DNA of 64,000 bases from Anaerolineales bacterium (GTDB lineage: Bacteria; Chloroflexota; Anaerolineae; Anaerolineales; DRMV01), in contig JALVVL010000039.1 in assembly GCA_027023425.1 (NCBI GenBank), positions 21,100 through 85,099 on the forward strand, written 5' to 3'. Under the pieces are notes generated by a model. It was not told where the DNA came from and did no database searches. It worked only from the letters and a program-made list of their open reading frames with translations. Of this stretch, positions 9,382 through 19,135 are shown in pieces. Each line of letters begins with the position of its first letter. The first letter of the stretch is position 1. The position numbers and the translations under genes were made by a program.

Positions 9382-10775
9382 GCGCCCCTTTGCTGTGGAT
9401 TTTGCTGCCACTGGCGTTTGGTATGCTGTTGCTGTTTGCGCGTTCCACACGGCAGTCGGCGGCTGTGGGCGTAGTTGGCGCTCTTTTGCTGGCACTGGCG
9501 GCGCTTGCCCTGCCGATTGACGCGCCAATTCGGCTTGTGGGCGATTTCGGCATTCGCATTTCGCCTTCGTTCTCGGTTTTGGGTCGGCGGCTGGTGCTGA
9601 CGAATGCGGCGCGTCCGCTTATCGCCGGCGTGTACCTTTCCGCCGCCGTTTGGTTTGCTGGAGCCTACGTTGCCCGCCTTGAGCCGACTTTTGTCGGGCT
9701 TGCTTTTGATTTGGTGGCTCTCTTGCTTGCGGCGCTTGCTGTGCGCCCGTTCCTCTACGCCGCGTTGATAATTGAAGCCGCCGTTTTGCTCAGTGTGCCT
9801 TTGCTTTCGCCGCCGGGGAGTAGCGCCGGGCGGGGCGTGCTTCGTTTCCTCACTTTGCAAACTTTGGGAATGCCTTTCATCCTCCTGACCGGCTGGATGT
9901 TGGTCGGCACGGAAACCAGTTTACCGGGGACGGCGCTCGCCCTGCGTTCTGAGGTCTTGTTGGGGATTGGCTTTGCGTTGCTGTTGGGTGTGTTCCCCTT
10001 CCACAGTTGGGCGCCCATGTTGGGCGAGGAGGTGCACCCTTACGCCGCGGCTCTGGTTTTGCTTGCGCTGACTACGGTTGTGGCGATTTTCGGCTTGTTT
10101 TTCTTGGAGCGCTACGCGTGGCTGCGCGAGGCCGAGACAGTTTATCGCTGGCTAAGGTTGATAGGTGCGCTGATGATCGTGCTGAATGGCTTGTTGGCGG
10201 CGTTTCAGCGACATGCGGGGCGCGCGCTGGGCTACGGCTTGCTGATGGATACCGGCTTTGGGTTGTTTGCCTTAGGGGCGGGCGGCAAGGCGGGTTTGGC
10301 GCTGTTTTTTGCATTGTTGCCGCCGCGGGTCTTGCTCTTTGCTCTCTGGGCGGTTGCCCTAAGCGGGCTTGGGCGGCGGCGCGACGGCCTCTCTTACCCC
10401 GAACTCGCGGGTATCGGCGCCGAAGCGCCTTTGTTGCTCGCCGCCGCTGTGCTTGCCCCCCTTGCCCTCGCGGGGATGCCGCTTTTTGTTGCTGCCCCGA
10501 CCCGCTTGGCAATTTGGAAACTTTCCTCCAACCTTGGCGCTTATTGGCTTGCCGCAATTTTGCTCGGCAGCGCGGGGCTTGCCGCCGCGGCTTTTCGCTT
10601 GCTCGGCGTCCTCGTCGCCACTGATGCTGAAAAGCCGTGGGCTTCCACCGAGACGGCCGATGAATGGATTTGGGTCGGAGGTTTGCTGTTGGCCGCCATC
10701 CTGCTCGGCGTTTTTGTCGGCTTTTGGGTGCACGGTGCGGCAAAGGCGGCGTTGCTCTTCCCGCATTTGCGGTAG
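9378..10775 (+). CDS. NuoM/NuoN-like proton-translocating membrane subunit, degenerate
   Basis: 465 residues, roughly 14 membrane segments. The FPFHSWAPMLGEEVHPYAAA stretch matches the FPFHxWLPDA...APTPVSA block of complex I antiporter-like subunits, and GLLAAFQRHAGRALGYGLLM matches GLLAAxQxDxKRxLAYSS with the central Lys changed, which would weaken a proton channel. It overlaps the upstream HyfE-like gene by four bases. Together with the NuoL-like gene at 6869 this gives a three-gene membrane arm without any soluble redox module. It could be part of an ion-translocating complex whose other subunits lie elsewhere, or a transporter that uses the antiporter fold. Confidence 0.75.
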   Translation: MSAPLLWILLPLAFGMLLLFARSTRQSAAVGVVGALLLALAALALPIDAPIRLVGDFGIRISPSFSVLGRRLVLTNAARPLIAGVYLSAAVWFAGAYVARLEPTFVGLAFDLVALLLAALAVRPFLYAALIIEAAVLLSVPLLSPPGSSAGRGVLRFLTLQTLGMPFILLTGWMLVGTETSLPGTALALRSEVLLGIGFALLLGVFPFHSWAPMLGEEVHPYAAALVLLALTTVVAIFGLFFLERYAWLREAETVYRWLRLIGALMIVLNGLLAAFQRHAGRALGYGLLMDTGFGLFALGAGGKAGLALFFALLPPRVLLFALWAVALSGLGRRRDGLSYPELAGIGAEAPLLLAAAVLAPLALAGMPLFVAAPTRLAIWKLSSNLGAYWLAAILLGSAGLAAAAFRLLGVLVATDAEKPWASTETADEWIWVGGLLLAAILLGVFVGFWVHGAAKAALLFPHLR

Positions 10776-10807
10776 GGGGGGATTTCTGGATGGCATGTCT
10801 GGCAAAG

Positions 10808-11262
10808 AGAAACCACAGAGAACACAGAAATTTGCAGAGGACACAGAAAGAGAGGGATTTAGGGATTGAGGTACTGAGGGATTAGGGCGTTGAGTCGTTA
10901 GGTGATTAGGTCGTTAGGTCGTTAGGTCGTTGGGTTGTTGCATCGTTATTATCCACCGATTGACACAGATTTACACCGATTGAAGAAAAAACCACAGAGG
11001 ACACAGAAAATTACAGAGAACACAGAAACTTTTTTCTTGGCGACCTTCATGCCCTTGGCGACCTTGGCGTTACCATCCACCGATTGACACAGATTTACAC
11101 CGATTTCAGGGAACACCCGCAAATCCTAAATCGCTAATCTTTTCCTCTGTGCTAATCGGTGTAATCTGTGGTTTTTATCCTTGGCGTCCTTGGCATCTCT
11201 GCGTTCCTCTGCGCCTCTGTTTCCTCTGCGCCTCTGCGTTCCCCGCGCCTCCTCGGCGTTTC
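10808..11262 (+). repeat. Interspersed repeat mosaic, copy 3
   Basis: Fills most of the 576-base gap between the NuoN-like gene and the coiled-coil gene. It shows the complete module set in forward orientation: ACCACAGAGAACACAGAAA, GGATTGAGGTACTGAGGG, GGTCGTTAGG repeats, ATCCACCGATTGACACAGAT (twice), CTTGGCG, CTAATCGGTGTAATCTGTGG and CTCTGCG runs. The last 90 bases before the next gene are unique and hold a promoter. Confidence 0.9.
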
Positions 11263-11294
11263 CGTTGCGGGCGGGCTGAACAGCCACAATGGCG

Positions 11295-11303
11295 TGCTAT
11301 AAT
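11295..11303 (+). promoter_or_regulatory. Extended -10 promoter of the coiled-coil gene
   Basis: TGCTATAAT (extended -10, perfect TATAAT at 11298-11303) lies 48 bases before ATG 11352. No good -35 box stands at 17 bases, as expected for an extended -10 promoter. The identical nonamer precedes tyrS and the SpoU methyltransferase gene in this window. Confidence 0.7.
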
Positions 11304-11351
11304 CCCGCCGTGAATGCAGAAAGCCCATCAACTTTGTGAGGAAGGCTGAAA

Positions 11352-12542
11352 ATGGCGTCTGAAGATGCTTTGAAAACCCGTTTGGATTGGCTGGAAAGCG
11401 AGCACCGCAAAACTGCCAGCATTCTGCAAAAACTTCAGGAGCAGGTGCTCAGTTTGGAGGGCGATTATCGCGCCGCCTCGGAGCAGTTGAAGGCGCTCAG
11501 CGCGGAGGTCTCGGAGGTGAAAGCCGCGCTCACCAACCTTGACCGCTTGGAAGAGCGCATTTCCAAAGTGGAAGCCGCTTCCGCCGCGCGTGTTGACGAA
11601 GTGGAGCGCTCCCTGCGAAAGTCGCTTTCCGATACCCAAAGCGCCCTTCACGATGAAATTGAGGCCTTGCGCGAGCCAATTCTCAAACTTTCCCGCAAGG
11701 TAGACGTGCTGCCTTCGCTTGAGCAGGCGCTTGAGCGCCGCGCCGAGGAGGTGCAGGAACTCGGCCGCGCGCTTGATGCTCTTACGCACCGCGTGGAAGA
11801 GAACGAGCGCGCCGAAGACGATCGGCGGCGGGCGCTTCAACTTGTCAACGAAGGGCAGGAAAGGCTCACTAAGCGCGTGATTGACCTGCAGGGCGAAGTC
11901 ACCGCCTTCCGCAAGCGGTTGGACGAGCAAAGTGCGGCCGTCAAGGTGTTTGAAGAGTCGCTGCGCAAAATGGAAGCCCGACTGCAGGATTTGGCCGCCG
12001 CCGAGCAACAGCGCAAGCGCCAGCAAACCGAGTTCATTGAGGAGCAAAACCGCAATTTCCTGCGTTGGGAAAACACTTGGAAGGGTTGGGAAGAGCGCTT
12101 TGGGGTTTTGGAAGAGTTGAGCAAGGAGGTGGAGGAGCGCCTGCGCGCTTGGGATGACCTTCAGCGGGAGGTTAAGCGGGCGCAGGAGCGCTTTGAGGCG
12201 ATGACCGAGCGGATGGAACGGCGTGTCACCGAAATTGCTGAAATGCAACGCCTCGCCGAGGACCGTTTCCGCCAAGAGTGGAATGCCTTCAAGGCCGATG
12301 ACCAAAAGCGCTGGGCGAATTACCTGCTCACGCAGGAGGAGCGCGGCAGGGATTTAGACCGCCGCTTGAGCCAACTTTCCGATGATTTGACTGCACTGCG
12401 CGACGGCCTGCAGGAAGTTGACGACCTTGTGCGCCTCACCGACGAGCAAGTGCGCAAGCGTCTGCAAAGCCTCGCCGCGCTCGCCCACGATTGGGTTAGC
12501 GAATACGACCGTCTCATGGGCGCCGTGCGGGAAGAAGGATGA
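11352..12542 (+). CDS. Long coiled-coil protein of unknown function
   Basis: 396 residues with heptad-like Leu/Ala patterning and very high Glu, Arg, Gln and Lys content from about residue 10 to 380, interrupted by Trp-rich spots such as RWENTWKGWEERF. No signal peptide or membrane segment is evident, so it is probably cytoplasmic and rod-shaped, of the kind found in chromosome or scaffold proteins; it lacks SMC ATPase motifs. GAGGAAGG precedes the ATG by seven bases, and it has its own extended -10 promoter. I do not recognise a named family. Confidence 0.8.
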   Translation: MASEDALKTRLDWLESEHRKTASILQKLQEQVLSLEGDYRAASEQLKALSAEVSEVKAALTNLDRLEERISKVEAASAARVDEVERSLRKSLSDTQSALHDEIEALREPILKLSRKVDVLPSLEQALERRAEEVQELGRALDALTHRVEENERAEDDRRRALQLVNEGQERLTKRVIDLQGEVTAFRKRLDEQSAAVKVFEESLRKMEARLQDLAAAEQQRKRQQTEFIEEQNRNFLRWENTWKGWEERFGVLEELSKEVEERLRAWDDLQREVKRAQERFEAMTERMERRVTEIAEMQRLAEDRFRQEWNAFKADDQKRWANYLLTQEERGRDLDRRLSQLSDDLTALRDGLQEVDDLVRLTDEQVRKRLQSLAALAHDWVSEYDRLMGAVREEG

Positions 12543-12555
12543 GCCATCCGCAGGG

Positions 12556-12738
12556 ATAAACCGCAGATTGCGCAGATTCCGCAGAAAAAACCTGCTCTAA
12601 TCCGTGTAATCTGTGGTTTTTATCCACAGATTGACACAGATTTGCACCGATTGATTTTGAGATAAACCGCGGATTACGCAGGTTTCACAGAACAATCTGC
12701 GCTAATCTGCGTAATCTGTGGTTTTACATTCACCGATT
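12556..12738 (+). repeat. Interspersed repeat mosaic, copy 4
   Basis: Short copy made of AACCGCAGATT, CTAATCCGTGTAATCTGTGG and ATCCACAGATTGACACAGAT modules between the coiled-coil gene and the M16 peptidase gene. It ends directly before the ribosome binding site of the next gene. Confidence 0.85.
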
Positions 12739-12750
12739 TGGAGGTATCCC

Positions 12751-14031
12751 TTGTCCGAAGTTTTTAGCACAAAACTCCCCAACGGCCTTACGGTGATGCT
12801 GAAAGAAATCCACACCGCGCCGATTGTGAGCCACTGGGTTTGGTATCGCGTCGGCTCGCGGGATGAGGTGCCCGGCCGCACGGGCATTTCGCACTGGGTT
12901 GAGCATATGCAGTTCAAGGGCACGCGCCGCTTCCCCGCGGGTGTGCTGGATAGGCTGATTTCGCGCAAAGGCGGCAGTTGGAATGCGTTCACTTACCTTG
13001 ATTGGACGACTTTTTACGAAACCCTGCCCGCCTCAGAAGCCGAATTGGCGCTTGAAATTGAATCCGACCGCATGGTGAACAGCCTTTTTGACCCCGAGGA
13101 GGTCGCTTCAGAGCGCACGGTCGTCATTTCCGAGCGCGAAGGCAACGAAAACGAGCCGATGTTCCAACTTGCGGAGGAGGTGCAAGCCGCGGCGTTCCGC
13201 GTCCATTCCTACCACCACGAGGTAATCGGCGACCGCGCTGACCTTGAACGCATGACCCGCGACGACCTCTATTCCCATTACCGCACCTACTACATCCCCA
13301 ACAACGCCGTGCTGGCGATTGCGGGCGATTTCAAAACCGAGGAAATGCTCCGCCGGGTCCGCGAGCATTACGGCGAAATTGCCGAAGGCGCGCCGCCGCC
13401 CCGCCTTCACCGTCCGGAGCCGCCTCAGCGCGGCGAGCGCCGCGTGGTCGTTGAAGGCGCGGGCGAAACCGCCTTCATCCAAGTTTCCTTCCACGCTCCG
13501 CAGGCAACCCATCCCGACTTTTTCCCCTTCCTTGCTCTGGATAGCCTGCTCACCGGCCCCACCAACCTCAACCTGTTCTCCGGCGGCATTTCCAACAAAA
13601 CCTCAGCCCTTTACCGCGCACTGGTGGATAACGAATATGCCGTCAGCGTGGGCGGCGCGCTTCACCCGACGATTGACCCCTTCCTTTACTCAATTGTTTT
13701 GATTGTGCACCCGCGCCGCAAGCCGGAGGAGGTGGTTGCGCGGTTGGATGACGAACTGCGCCGCGTGCAGGATTCGCCGCCAAGCGAGGACTGCTTGCAA
13801 CGGGCGCTCAAGCAGGCGCGCGCCCTCTTCGCTTACGGAAGCGAAAGCATTTCCAACCAAGCCTTTTGGATGGGCTACAGTAGCATGTTTGCCGACTACG
13901 GCTGGTATGAGAACTTTTTGGAGCGGCTCGCTGCCGTTACGCCCGCCGATGTGCAACGGGTTGCCCAGCAATATCTTCGCCCGCAAAACCGCACCTTGGG
14001 CGTGTATCTCCCTACCGGAGGAGCGCAATGA
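12751..14031 (+). CDS. M16-family zinc metallopeptidase, catalytic subunit
   Basis: 426 residues, insulinase/processing-peptidase family. The inverted zinc motif HWVEH is at residues 48-52 within GISHWVEHMQFKGT, and the third zinc ligand lies in ISEREGNENEP near residue 130. It has two M16 domains, the second with the usual NKTSALYRALVDN block. I chose TTG 12751 because GGAGG stands at 12740-12744; the in-frame GTG at 12718 would begin inside the upstream repeat. No signal peptide is seen. Its stop overlaps the start of the partner gene (ATGA), typical of the two-subunit bacterial processing-peptidase-like enzymes. Confidence 0.92.
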   Translation: MSEVFSTKLPNGLTVMLKEIHTAPIVSHWVWYRVGSRDEVPGRTGISHWVEHMQFKGTRRFPAGVLDRLISRKGGSWNAFTYLDWTTFYETLPASEAELALEIESDRMVNSLFDPEEVASERTVVISEREGNENEPMFQLAEEVQAAAFRVHSYHHEVIGDRADLERMTRDDLYSHYRTYYIPNNAVLAIAGDFKTEEMLRRVREHYGEIAEGAPPPRLHRPEPPQRGERRVVVEGAGETAFIQVSFHAPQATHPDFFPFLALDSLLTGPTNLNLFSGGISNKTSALYRALVDNEYAVSVGGALHPTIDPFLYSIVLIVHPRRKPEEVVARLDDELRRVQDSPPSEDCLQRALKQARALFAYGSESISNQAFWMGYSSMFADYGWYENFLERLAAVTPADVQRVAQQYLRPQNRTLGVYLPTGGAQ

Positions 14032-15296
14032 GCATTCCCGGCCCCGATGATGTAACCCGCGTTGAGTTGCCCAACGGAATTGTGGTGCTGGCGCGCCCCA
14101 ACTTTTCTTCGCAATCGGTGGTGGTGCGCGGCGCGCTTCAGGTTGGCGCGCTGTGCGAGCCGCGCGAAAAACTCGGACTTTCGCAATTTACCGCCGCGGC
14201 GCTCGTGCGCGGCACCCGCCGTTTCACTTTTGACGCCCTCTTTGAGAAACTTGAATCCAACGGCGCAAGCCTCGCTTTTCGGGGGCATAAGCACACAACC
14301 GGTTTTAGCGGGCAGGCGCTTGCCGAGGATTTGCCGCTTTTGCTGGAGGTGTTCAACGAGGCTGTGCGTTTCCCCACCTTTCCGCAGGATGAACTGGAAA
14401 AACTGCGCGCCCAGTGGCTGACCTCGCTCGCCATCCGTGCCCAGGATACCGGCGAAATGGCGGCGTTGGAGTTTGACCGCCTGCTTTACGGCGACCATCC
14501 CTATGCTCTGCCTGATGAAGGTTTCCCCGAGACGGTGCAGGCGATCACCCGTGAGGATGTGGCCGATTTTCACCGCCGCTGTTACGGCGCGCGCGGCATG
14601 ATAATTGTGGTTGTGGGAGCACTTGAGCCGCAAGAGGCGGTTGAGCATGTTGCTGCGGTGCTGGGGGATTGGGAGAACCCCGACCAGCCGCCGCCCCCGC
14701 AACTGCCGCCTTTCACGCTGCCAAATGAGCCTTTGCGCGGCGATGTGTTCATCCCCGAAAAGAGCCAGTGCGATATTGTGATGGGCTCTGCCGGTCCCTC
14801 GCGCCGTTCGCCCGATTACCTGCCCGCGATGCTGGGCAACACCATCCTCGGGCGCTTCGGCATGATGGGCAGGGTAGGGAAGTCCGTGCGCGAAAAAGCG
14901 GGTTTGGCTTACTACGCCTATTCGGAACTTCAGGGAGGCTATGGCCCCGCGCCGTGGGTGGTGAACGCGGGCGTCGCTCCGCAAAATGTGGAGCGCGCGG
15001 TGGAATTGATTGAGTCCGAAATCCGCCGTTTCGTCTCCGAGCCGGTTACCGAAGATGAACTGGCGGAATCCAAAGACGGGATTGTGGGTAGCCTGCCGCT
15101 GAGTTTTGAGCGCAACTCGGGCGTGGCAAACGCTTTGCTGACGATTGAGCGGTACGGCTTAGGGCTTAACTACTACCGGAAATTTGCCGACGCTGTGCGG
15201 GCAATCACGGCGGAGCAGATTTTGGAGACCGCGCGCCGCTACCTTCAACCTGACCGCTTGGTAACCGCCGTCGCCGGTTCGCACGCAAAGGGGTGA
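14028..15296 (+). CDS. M16-family peptidase-like protein, non-catalytic subunit
   Basis: 422 residues, partner of the preceding peptidase. At the position of the zinc motif it reads SQFTAAALVRGT, so His and Glu ligands are absent, while the C-terminal domain keeps the R/Y substrate-binding region (KAGLAYYAYSELQGGYGPAP). Active plus inactive M16 pairs form a heterodimeric chamber that degrades small peptides. It is translationally coupled to the catalytic subunit by a four-base overlap. Followed by an intergenic repeat. Confidence 0.92.
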   Translation: MSIPGPDDVTRVELPNGIVVLARPNFSSQSVVVRGALQVGALCEPREKLGLSQFTAAALVRGTRRFTFDALFEKLESNGASLAFRGHKHTTGFSGQALAEDLPLLLEVFNEAVRFPTFPQDELEKLRAQWLTSLAIRAQDTGEMAALEFDRLLYGDHPYALPDEGFPETVQAITREDVADFHRRCYGARGMIIVVVGALEPQEAVEHVAAVLGDWENPDQPPPPQLPPFTLPNEPLRGDVFIPEKSQCDIVMGSAGPSRRSPDYLPAMLGNTILGRFGMMGRVGKSVREKAGLAYYAYSELQGGYGPAPWVVNAGVAPQNVERAVELIESEIRRFVSEPVTEDELAESKDGIVGSLPLSFERNSGVANALLTIERYGLGLNYYRKFADAVRAITAEQILETARRYLQPDRLVTAVAGSHAKG

Positions 15297-15309
15297 TCGC
15301 TGTATGTGA

Positions 15310-15560
15310 GGAGAAAACACAGAAGAGAAACCGTAGGAAAATATCCACCGATTGACACAGATTTTCACCGATTGGAGAAGAAAACCACAGAGGACACAGA
15401 AAGAAAGAGGGATTTAGGGATTGAGGTACTGAGGGATTGGGTCGTTAGGTCGTTGGGTCGTAGGTGGAGAAACACCACAAACCACAGAAATTTACAGATT
15501 ACACAGAAAAATCTGCGCTAATCTGTGTAATCTGTGGTTTTTATCCTTGGCGTCCTTGAC
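15310..15560 (+). repeat. Interspersed repeat mosaic, copy 5
   Basis: Forward-oriented copy with ATCCACCGATTGACACAGAT, ACCACAGAGGACACAGAAA, GGATTGAGGTACTGAGGG, GGTCGTTAGG, CTAATCTGTGTAATCTGTGG and CTTGGCG modules between the M16 pair and the rRNA methyltransferase. Confidence 0.9.
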
Positions 15561-15577
15561 GCTATCAGGTTTTACCC

Positions 15578-16807
15578 ATGCACACCATCAAACTTGACCT
15601 TTGGGCATACGGCGGCGAAGCAATGGGGCGGCTGGAGGATGGGCGGGCAGTGTTTGTCCGCGGCGGCATCCCCGGCGAGCGAGTGCGCGTGCGCCTAACG
15701 GAAGAAAAGGCGCACTTTGCTCGCGGCGTTGCGGTGGAAGTGCTGGAGGCCGCGCCGAGTAGGCTTGCCCCGCGTTGCCCCTATTACGGCCTGTGTGGGG
15801 GTTGCCATTACCAGCATGTTGCCTATTCGGCGCAACTTCAAGCCAAAACCGAAATTGTGCGCTCGCAGTTTCAGCGCATCGGCGGCATTGCCGAGCCGCC
15901 AGTGGGGGAATGCGTCCCGTCGCCCAAGCAGTGGGGCTACCGCAACCACATCCAACTTCATCCCACGCCGGAAGGGAAGGTGGGCTTTCGCTCTGCCGGC
16001 TCGCACGCCGTCCTGCCGGTGGAGGATTGCCTGCTTGCCGCAGAGCCGTTGCGTGCCGTCATCCCCGGCTTGGAAATTGACCCGCAGAGTGGCATCACGC
16101 GCGTCCACCTGCGCGTAGGCGCAAACGATGAGTTGATGCTGTGGCTGCGCGGCGAAACCGACGTGCCGCCTGCCTTTGCGGTGGATTTCCCGACCTCGGC
16201 GGTTTACACCAACCCGTGGGGGGAATCGTTTTTGCTTTCGGGGCGCCGCTATTTGGTGATGGAAGTGGGCGGGCGGGCGTTCCGCGTTTCGGCGGAGTCG
16301 TTCTTTCAGGTAAACCTCGGCGTCGCGGAGTTGCTGTTGGAGGCGTTGCTCGGCGCGCTGCCGCCGCGGATGGGCTCGGTTTTGGAGGTTTACAGCGGGG
16401 TTGGGCTGTTTAGCGCGGCGTTGGCCGAGCGGACGGCCGAGTTGGTGGCGGTGGAATCTTCGTGGAGCGCCTGCGCCGATTTTGAGGTGAATTTGGGCGG
16501 AGTGGATAATGTTTCACTCTACGAAGCACCCGCCGAGCAAGCGGTTGCTTACCTCGCCGAGCAGGGTTTTGCGCCGGAGGTGGTGGTGCTTGACCCGCCG
16601 CGCTCCGGCTTGGAGAAGGAAGTTTTGGACGCTCTGATGAAGATGAAGCCGGAGGTGATTGCTTATGTTTCGTGCGATCCGGCCACCTTGGCGCGCGATG
16701 TAAAGCGGGTGGCGCGCCGCGGTTATCGTCTCGCCTTTGCAACCCCGTTTGACATGTTCCCCCAAACCTACCATATTGAAACCTTGGCTATCCTCAAAAA
16801 AGAATAG
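15578..16807 (+). CDS. rlmD: 23S rRNA (uracil-5-)-methyltransferase, RlmD/RumA family
   Basis: 409 residues. Order: TRAM domain (about 1-60), iron-sulphur site C67-x5-C73-x2-C76 with a fourth Cys near 152, central domain, then a class I methyltransferase fold with LEVYSGVGLFSAALAE for S-adenosylmethionine, VLDPPRSG, and the catalytic Cys in YVSCDPATLARD. The enzyme would methylate C5 of a uridine in 23S rRNA; RlmC/RlmD/TrmA-type specificity cannot be fixed from sequence alone. Ribosome binding site is weak. It stands alone between a repeat and two small membrane proteins. Confidence 0.88.
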   Translation: MHTIKLDLWAYGGEAMGRLEDGRAVFVRGGIPGERVRVRLTEEKAHFARGVAVEVLEAAPSRLAPRCPYYGLCGGCHYQHVAYSAQLQAKTEIVRSQFQRIGGIAEPPVGECVPSPKQWGYRNHIQLHPTPEGKVGFRSAGSHAVLPVEDCLLAAEPLRAVIPGLEIDPQSGITRVHLRVGANDELMLWLRGETDVPPAFAVDFPTSAVYTNPWGESFLLSGRRYLVMEVGGRAFRVSAESFFQVNLGVAELLLEALLGALPPRMGSVLEVYSGVGLFSAALAERTAELVAVESSWSACADFEVNLGGVDNVSLYEAPAEQAVAYLAEQGFAPEVVVLDPPRSGLEKEVLDALMKMKPEVIAYVSCDPATLARDVKRVARRGYRLAFATPFDMFPQTYHIETLAILKKE

Positions 16808-16981
16808 CCGCGCTTCGTGTAGCCATTTGGCGAGGACCCAACACAGAGATACCTGACACCGTAGCACTAATCACCAAACAGTGACAACCATCCCACAAAA
16901 ATAGTGCGGTTTGTCTCTTCCAACTGCGCCCTTTTCTCACTAAACTTTAAAGTGGCTCAATAGTCCGTTCAGGAGAAACCG

Positions 16982-17455
16982 ATGACATTATGGGCGCGCA
17001 TTCATGGTTTGGCGCTGGGCATACCGCTGGTAGTGCTGGCTTTCCTCTGCGTAAGTAGCATGGGCAGGGTGGGGGAAACGTGGAGACCTCGCTGGCTTCC
17101 ATTAGAAAGTAAAAGTTGGCTGTGGTTTGGGTTGCTTTTCCTTGCTTGGGCAACGCCGCTTAGCGGAATGTGGGTGATGTATTTCCGGCCGCAGGTGTGG
17201 CGCGAAGGGGGAGAATGGGCAACTTGGGCTCTGCCGTGGATGGCTTCGTGGGGGATGATGGTGCCGGTGCTGGCTACCGCATGCGTGTACCTGAACTACC
17301 GTTTATATGCTGGCAGGCGAGATCAAGGGGGCGGGCAAACATTAGTGATCGCAAGCCGGTTGTTGATGTTTGCTACTCTTGCCGTGGTGCTGATGGTGGC
17401 ATTGCTGGGTGCGCTCAGCACGAGCGGCGTTTCGTCTTCATGGTTTTTGGAGTGA
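16982..17455 (+). CDS. Small polytopic membrane protein, unknown
   Basis: 157 residues with four clear hydrophobic helices (about 8-27, 48-66, 80-100 and 125-148). No conserved family is recognised. AGGAG lies ten bases before ATG 16982. A second small membrane protein starts five bases after its stop, so the pair is likely co-transcribed and might interact. Base composition is slightly lower in GC than neighbours by eye. Confidence 0.7.
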   Translation: MTLWARIHGLALGIPLVVLAFLCVSSMGRVGETWRPRWLPLESKSWLWFGLLFLAWATPLSGMWVMYFRPQVWREGGEWATWALPWMASWGMMVPVLATACVYLNYRLYAGRRDQGGGQTLVIASRLLMFATLAVVLMVALLGALSTSGVSSSWFLE

Positions 17456-17460
17456 GGTAG

Positions 17461-17793
17461 ATGAAAGCGCCACCTCTTTCGGAGCCCCTTGGTGGACACG
17501 AGGCCGCCGCGCTCTTCGCGGCAGGCGTGGGCGTCTTTGCGTTGGGGGTAGCAAATCCGTTGGGAATGTGGGCTGTATCGGCTGGGGTGTTGACGCAAAC
17601 CTCAGCGAGGCCTGCGCTTACCCTTGTAGCCCTTGCGGTATGGGTTTTTGTATGGGTTTGGTGCGACAGGCGTTGGGGAGGAAAAAGTTTTGCGACGCAC
17701 CTTTTTATGTATGTGGTTGGCTTTCTCGTTTCGCTTGGTTTAGTTTTGGCTTCGCCACTGGCGTGTTATGTGTTGCAAATGCCGTGGCCGTAG
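17461..17793 (+). CDS. Small membrane protein, unknown
   Basis: 110 residues with three hydrophobic segments (about 15-37, 45-63 and 78-105). Starts five bases after the preceding small membrane protein behind GGAGTGAGG. No family is recognised. Its 3' end lies 20 bases upstream of the tyrS -10 promoter element, so tyrS need not depend on it. Confidence 0.65.
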   Translation: MKAPPLSEPLGGHEAAALFAAGVGVFALGVANPLGMWAVSAGVLTQTSARPALTLVALAVWVFVWVWCDRRWGGKSFATHLFMYVVGFLVSLGLVLASPLACYVLQMPWP

Positions 17794-17809
17794 AAGCCCA
17801 ATTCCCCCA

Positions 17810-17818
17810 TGCTATAAT
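17810..17818 (+). promoter_or_regulatory. Extended -10 promoter of tyrS
   Basis: TGCTATAAT with perfect TATAAT at 17813-17818, 34 bases upstream of ATG 17852. The implied leader of about 27 bases is too short for a T-box, so the gene is not T-box controlled. Confidence 0.75.
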
Positions 17819-17851
17819 TGCGACAAAAGTTTTGATAACAGGAGTAAGTTA

Positions 17852-19135
17852 ATGGAGAACTCGGTTTACGAAGAACTTGCGTGGCGCGGGATGATTTACG
17901 ACGCCACCGAAGGTACGCGCGAACTGCTTGAGAAGGAAAAAATTGCTGTTTATATCGGCTTTGACCCTACCGCACCAAGTTTGCATGTTGGCTCGCTTTT
18001 GCCGATAATGGCGCTGGTGCACATGCAACGCTACGGCCACCAGCCCATAGCCGTTGCCGGCGGGGGGACGGGCATGATAGGCGACCCAAGCGGCAAATCC
18101 CAAGAGCGCCCAATCCTTAGCCGCGAGGAGATTGAGTTCAACTTGAAGGGCATAAAGGCGCAGTTGATGCGTTTTTTGGATTTTGACCGCCCTCAAAACC
18201 CTGCACTGCTTGTGAATAACGCCGATTGGCTTTTGCCATTGAATCTGATCGGCTTCCTGCGCGATATTGGCAAGCATTTCACGGTCAATTATATGCTCAC
18301 CAAAGAATCGGTGCGGCGTAGGCTCCAGCAGGATAACGGCATTTCGTTCACCGAGTTCAGTTACATGCTTTTGCAGGCTTACGACTTCCTTACGCTGTAC
18401 GATGAGCGCAACTGCGTGATGCAAATGGGCGGCAGCGACCAGTGGGGCAATATCACCGCTGGAATTGACTTGATTCGGAAGGTGCGCGGCGCCCGCGCTT
18501 ACGGGCTTGTTCTGCCGCTTGTGACCAACGCCGCGGGCACAAAGTTTGGCAAAACCGAAAGCGGAGCGGTTTGGCTTGACCCTAAGCGCACGTCGCCTTA
18601 CCGCTTCTATCAGTTTTGGATAAACACCGATGACCGCGACGTTGTCCAGTACCTCAAGTATTTCACCCTGCTCGGCAAAGAGGAGATAGCCGAACTTGAG
18701 CGCGCCGTCGCCGAAGAACCGGAAAAGCGCCTCGCACAGCGCACGTTAGCCCGTGAGGTTACGCGCATGGTGCATGGCGAAGAGGCACTGGCGAAGGCCG
18801 AAAAGGCCTCTCGGGTGTTGTTTGGCGGCGACATTGCTGGCTTGAGCGCCGACGACCTGCGCGACATTTTCCGCGACGTGCCCCATGCCGTTATCCCCGC
18901 GGAGGAGGTCGCCGGCGATGGCATGGCGCTTGTGGATCTGATGGTGCGCGTCGGCGCGGCATCTTCCAAAAGCGAAGCACGGCGCTTGATAAAGAGCGGC
19001 GGTGTTTACCTCGCCAACAAGCGCGTCACCGATGCCTTGCGACGGGTGAAAACTGCCGATTTTGTGGACGGCGAGGTGTTGATACTGCGCCGCGGGCAGA
19101 AAAATTACTACCTCGTGCAGGTGAAAGACGGTTAG
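17852..19135 (+). CDS. tyrS: Tyrosyl-tRNA synthetase
   Basis: Class I aminoacyl-tRNA synthetase charging tRNA-Tyr (427 residues, TyrRS class 1 length). HVGS at 45-48 is the HIGH motif and KFGKT at 231-235 the KMSKS motif; [24 protein letters not shown] and the C-terminal S4 domain ([19 protein letters not shown]) are all present. I chose ATG 17852 because AGGAG precedes it by nine bases; an in-frame upstream start at 17768 would lie inside the previous gene. Own extended -10 promoter, and a strong terminator about 110 bases after the stop. Confidence 0.97.
   Translation: MENSVYEELAWRGMIYDATEGTRELLEKEKIAVYIGFDPTAPSLHVGSLLPIMALVHMQRYGHQPIAVAGGGTGMIGDPSGKSQERPILSREEIEFNLKGIKAQLMRFLDFDRPQNPALLVNNADWLLPLNLIGFLRDIGKHFTVNYMLTKESVRRRLQQDNGISFTEFSYMLLQAYDFLTLYDERNCVMQMGGSDQWGNITAGIDLIRKVRGARAYGLVLPLVTNAAGTKFGKTESGAVWLDPKRTSPYRFYQFWINTDDRDVVQYLKYFTLLGKEEIAELERAVAEEPEKRLAQRTLAREVTRMVHGEEALAKAEKASRVLFGGDIAGLSADDLRDIFRDVPHAVIPAEEVAGDGMALVDLMVRVGAASSKSEARRLIKSGGVYLANKRVTDALRRVKTADFVDGEVLILRRGQKNYYLVQVKDG

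Noticed and set aside
17813..17851. T-box riboswitch before tyrS
   Set aside because: The promoter element leaves a leader of only about 27 bases and there is no antiterminator structure.
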